From Flavobacteriaceae bacterium (lineage in GTDB: Bacteria > Bacteroidota > Bacteroidia > Flavobacteriales > Flavobacteriaceae): a stretch of 52,343 nucleotides of DNA. The DNA is taken from contig JALWUJ010000112.1 of assembly GCA_027080135.1 (NCBI GenBank), forward strand, positions 1 through 52,343, read 5' to 3'. The translations under genes were made by a program, and so were the position numbers. Below, piece after piece: positions 50,537-52,343 of the stretch; position 1 is the first letter of the stretch; each line of letters opens with the position of its first letter. The notes below the pieces were generated by a model, which worked only from the letters and a program-made list of their open reading frames with translations, had not been told where the DNA came from and made no database searches.

Positions 50537-51698
50537 GGAAATATTATTTATAACCAATTATTTTCCTCCTGAAAAAGGAGCTGCTTCCAATAGGGTTTTT
50601 TCTATGGTGGAAGGTTTTTCTGAAAACAATTATAAAGTTACTGTTGTTTGCCCATTACCTAATTATCCTCAAGGAAAAGTGTTTAAAAATTATAGAGGAA
50701 AACTATACAAAAACACGGAAGAATCGTTTGGAAAATTATATCGATTATGGTTGTGGCCTACCAAGTCTAGTAATAAATTTATTCGGCTTTTTTCAATGCT
50801 TTCTTTTTCGTTTAGTTTGACCTTATTTCTTCTGTTTAAAAAAACACCAAAATTAGTATTTATACAGTATTCTCCCGTTTTTGTTGGATTTACTTCGGTT
50901 TTTTGGGCAAAAAAATTAGGTAAAAAACTAATTCTAAATGTATCGGATTTATGGCCTTTGGCAGGATTGGAAATGGGTTTATTAAACAAAGGATTCTATT
51001 ATAATATACTTACTAAAATGGAACGCTTTTGTTATAAAAAATCGAATTTAATTTTAGGACAATCTGAAGAAATTCTAAATCATATTAGAAAAAATAAAAT
51101 AAATTCTCCTTTATTTTTATATAGAAATTATCCCGATTTTAATCCTCCGAATATTTCTGAAATAAAAACCGAAAAAACCGAAATTAAATTTGTTTATGCT
51201 GGTTTATTAGGCGTAGCACAAGGGCTTTTAAAAATTTGTAGAGAGATACGTTTTTCTGAAAAAGTTAGTCTTCATATTTATGGTACAGGTCCTGAGGCTG
51301 AAAAAATTAAAAACTTAAATAAGCCCCATATTTACTATTATGGAGAAATTGAAAGAGCACAACTTCATAAAGAATTGCAAAAATATGATATAGGTTTTGT
51401 GCCTTTAACTAATAGAATTTATGGTTCGGTACCTTCCAAAATTTTTGAATTGAGTAGGTTGGGACTGCCCTTACTTTATTTTGCAGGGGGCGAAGGCGAA
51501 AATGTGGTTTCAGAAAATAAATTGGGTTGGGTACTTCCTGTAAATGATATTAAAAAATTACAGTTTTTTATAAATGAATTTAGTAGTATTAAACTTAAAG
51601 AATTTCCGAAAGTTGTGGTTCAAAAAAATGCAGTGGAGAGCTTTCATTTTAAACAACAATTTTTAAAGTTAATTATGCAAATAGAAGAATTGCTTTAA
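50523..51698 (+). CDS. Family 4 glycosyltransferase (WbuB-like)
   Basis: The 391-residue GT-B enzyme has the N-terminal ILFITNYFPPEKGAASNRVFSMVEGFSENNYKVTVV and the donor-site region PSKIFELSRLGLPLLYFAGGEGENVV, as in WbuB/WbpH-type transferases. A central hydrophobic segment (FIRLFSMLSFSFSLTLFLLF) suggests membrane association. It is coupled to wecB, so it may use the derived UDP-amino sugar. Its stop overlaps the convergent sugar transferase stop by 4 nt. Confidence 0.87.
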   Translation: MEKSKEILFITNYFPPEKGAASNRVFSMVEGFSENNYKVTVVCPLPNYPQGKVFKNYRGKLYKNTEESFGKLYRLWLWPTKSSNKFIRLFSMLSFSFSLTLFLLFKKTPKLVFIQYSPVFVGFTSVFWAKKLGKKLILNVSDLWPLAGLEMGLLNKGFYYNILTKMERFCYKKSNLILGQSEEILNHIRKNKINSPLFLYRNYPDFNPPNISEIKTEKTEIKFVYAGLLGVAQGLLKICREIRFSEKVSLHIYGTGPEAEKIKNLNKPHIYYYGEIERAQLHKELQKYDIGFVPLTNRIYGSVPSKIFELSRLGLPLLYFAGGEGENVVSENKLGWVLPVNDIKKLQFFINEFSSIKLKEFPKVVVQKNAVESFHFKQQFLKLIMQIEELL

Positions 51699-52343
51699 TA
51701 TGCTTTTTCATCGCCACCTAGAGCGTTAAATATGGTTTTTAAAACAATTTTAACATCTAATAAAAGAGACCAATTTTCCAAATAAAAAATATCGTATTTT
51801 ACTCTATTGGTAATAAAATTATCATCTTCTACTTCGCCTCTAAAACCACTAACTTGGGCCAAACCAGTAATTCCTGGTTTTATAAAATGACGTACCATAA
51901 ATTTATCGATTTTTTCGGCATACATATGAGTATGACTTACCATATGAGGTCTAGGTCCTACAACAGACATATCTCCCATTAATACATTTATAAATTGTGG
52001 AAGTTCATCGATACTTGTTTTTCTAATAAATTTACCAATTTTGGTAACTCTTGGGTCTCCTTTTTTAATTTGGTGAATATGTGCTTCAGGGTTGGGACGC
52101 ATAGATCTATATTTGTAACAATAAAATTCTTTATAGTCCAATCCATTTCTTTTTTGTTTAAAAAACACAGGTCCTTTAGATTCTAATTTTATTATTATTG
52201 CAATAATTGGGGTTAACCAAGATAATATACCAACAATTACAAATAATGAAAGAATAACATCAAATAACCTTTTTAAAAACTTATTTAAAGGGTTATCTAT
52301 TGGTATTTTTCTTAAAGATAAAACAGGAATATAACCGTAATAA
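51695..52343 (-). CDS. Polyprenyl-phosphate sugar phosphotransferase, N-terminus outside window
   Basis: The frame is open to the right window edge, so the start is not seen; GTG at 52168 is internal. The visible part begins near YYGYIPVLSLRKIP. It has a membrane segment (LFDVILSLFVIVGILSWLTPIIAIII), GPVFFKQKRNG, the catalytic Asp-Glu pair in KTSIDELPQFINVL, MSVVGPRPHM and KPGITGLAQVSG. This is the WbaP/WcaJ-type core that moves a hexose-phosphate to undecaprenyl phosphate, starting repeat-unit synthesis. Confidence 0.92.
   Translation of the reverse strand, partial: YYGYIPVLSLRKIPIDNPLNKFLKRLFDVILSLFVIVGILSWLTPIIAIIIKLESKGPVFFKQKRNGLDYKEFYCYKYRSMRPNPEAHIHQIKKGDPRVTKIGKFIRKTSIDELPQFINVLMGDMSVVGPRPHMVSHTHMYAEKIDKFMVRHFIKPGITGLAQVSGFRGEVEDDNFITNRVKYDIFYLENWSLLLDVKIVLKTIFNALGGDEKAY

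Noticed and set aside
1-52343. tRNA, rRNA, CRISPR arrays, insertion sequences or prophage
   Set aside because: No cloverleaf, ribosomal sequence, regular direct-repeat array, transposase or phage structural gene was recognised.

Overview
The window looks like a chromosome segment of a marine or freshwater Flavobacteriaceae member (Bacteroidetes). Supporting signs are the low G+C content, promoters of the Bacteroidetes -33 TTG / -7 TAnnTTTG type, weak Shine-Dalgarno sites, signal peptides ending in AQ or SQ, a PorW/SprE-type gliding/type IX secretion lipoprotein beside bactofilin and the ATP synthase genes, and several families typical of flavobacteria (DUF4292, DUF4254, DUF6427-like).

Region 1 (1-9.2 kb) is a sulfide/persulfide handling island. 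It holds the end of a CstB-like persulfide dioxygenase-rhodanese, two single-domain rhodaneses (one secreted), a heavy-metal-associated CxxC protein, a haem-binding Tll0287-like lipoprotein, thioredoxin, a TPMT-family methyltransferase, a Crp/Fnr regulator and a short-chain dehydrogenase. A sterol-desaturase-like protein and a second methyltransferase follow on the other strand, then a YgaP-like (DUF2892) membrane protein, a type II sulfide:quinone oxidoreductase and a 46-residue membrane peptide. Three promoters here share a Crp-like dyad placed exactly 33 nt (centre to centre) upstream of the -7 box. The Crp/Fnr protein has the CRP-type R-E-x-x-x-R recognition helix, so it is the natural candidate regulator.

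Region 2 (9.2-19.3 kb) appears to handle copper or another soft metal. It contains an OprC/NosA-like TonB receptor with a CTDKM motif, a Met/His-rich lipoprotein and a small CNGKCHL membrane protein. A divergent RND efflux operon follows (TolC, adaptor, permease, a PII-like small protein and a Cys-containing DUF2892 protein).

Region 3 (19.3-28 kb, minus strand) carries a DUF2007 protein, small secreted proteins (one apparently lacking a normal start codon), and a conserved envelope cluster: EnvC-like activator, DUF4292 lipoprotein, TPR protein, sugar nucleotidyltransferase, dUTPase and Wzx-type flippase. Two hypothetical secreted proteins end the region.

Region 4 (28-41.6 kb) has an acetyl-CoA hydrolase/transferase, a secreted S9 peptidase, a 1-Cys peroxiredoxin and a decayed C-terminal copy of the peptidase. 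The ATP synthase cluster (atpB-E-F-H-A-G, without beta and epsilon) follows on the minus strand, with AtpZ-like, DUF6168-like, bactofilin and PorW/SprE genes upstream of it.

Region 5 (41.6-52.3 kb) contains a 2Fe-2S ferredoxin, a family 9 glycosyltransferase, a DUF4254 protein and a two-gene restriction-modification candidate (D12 adenine methylase plus a PD-(D/E)xK-like protein). Beyond these are a DUF6427-like membrane protein, a 77-residue membrane protein and purD. The start of a surface polysaccharide cluster closes the window (CapK-like ligase, WecB epimerase, GT4, and a sugar phosphotransferase cut by the window edge).

Several palindromic intergenic repeat families occur. No rRNA, tRNA, CRISPR array or insertion sequence was recognised.
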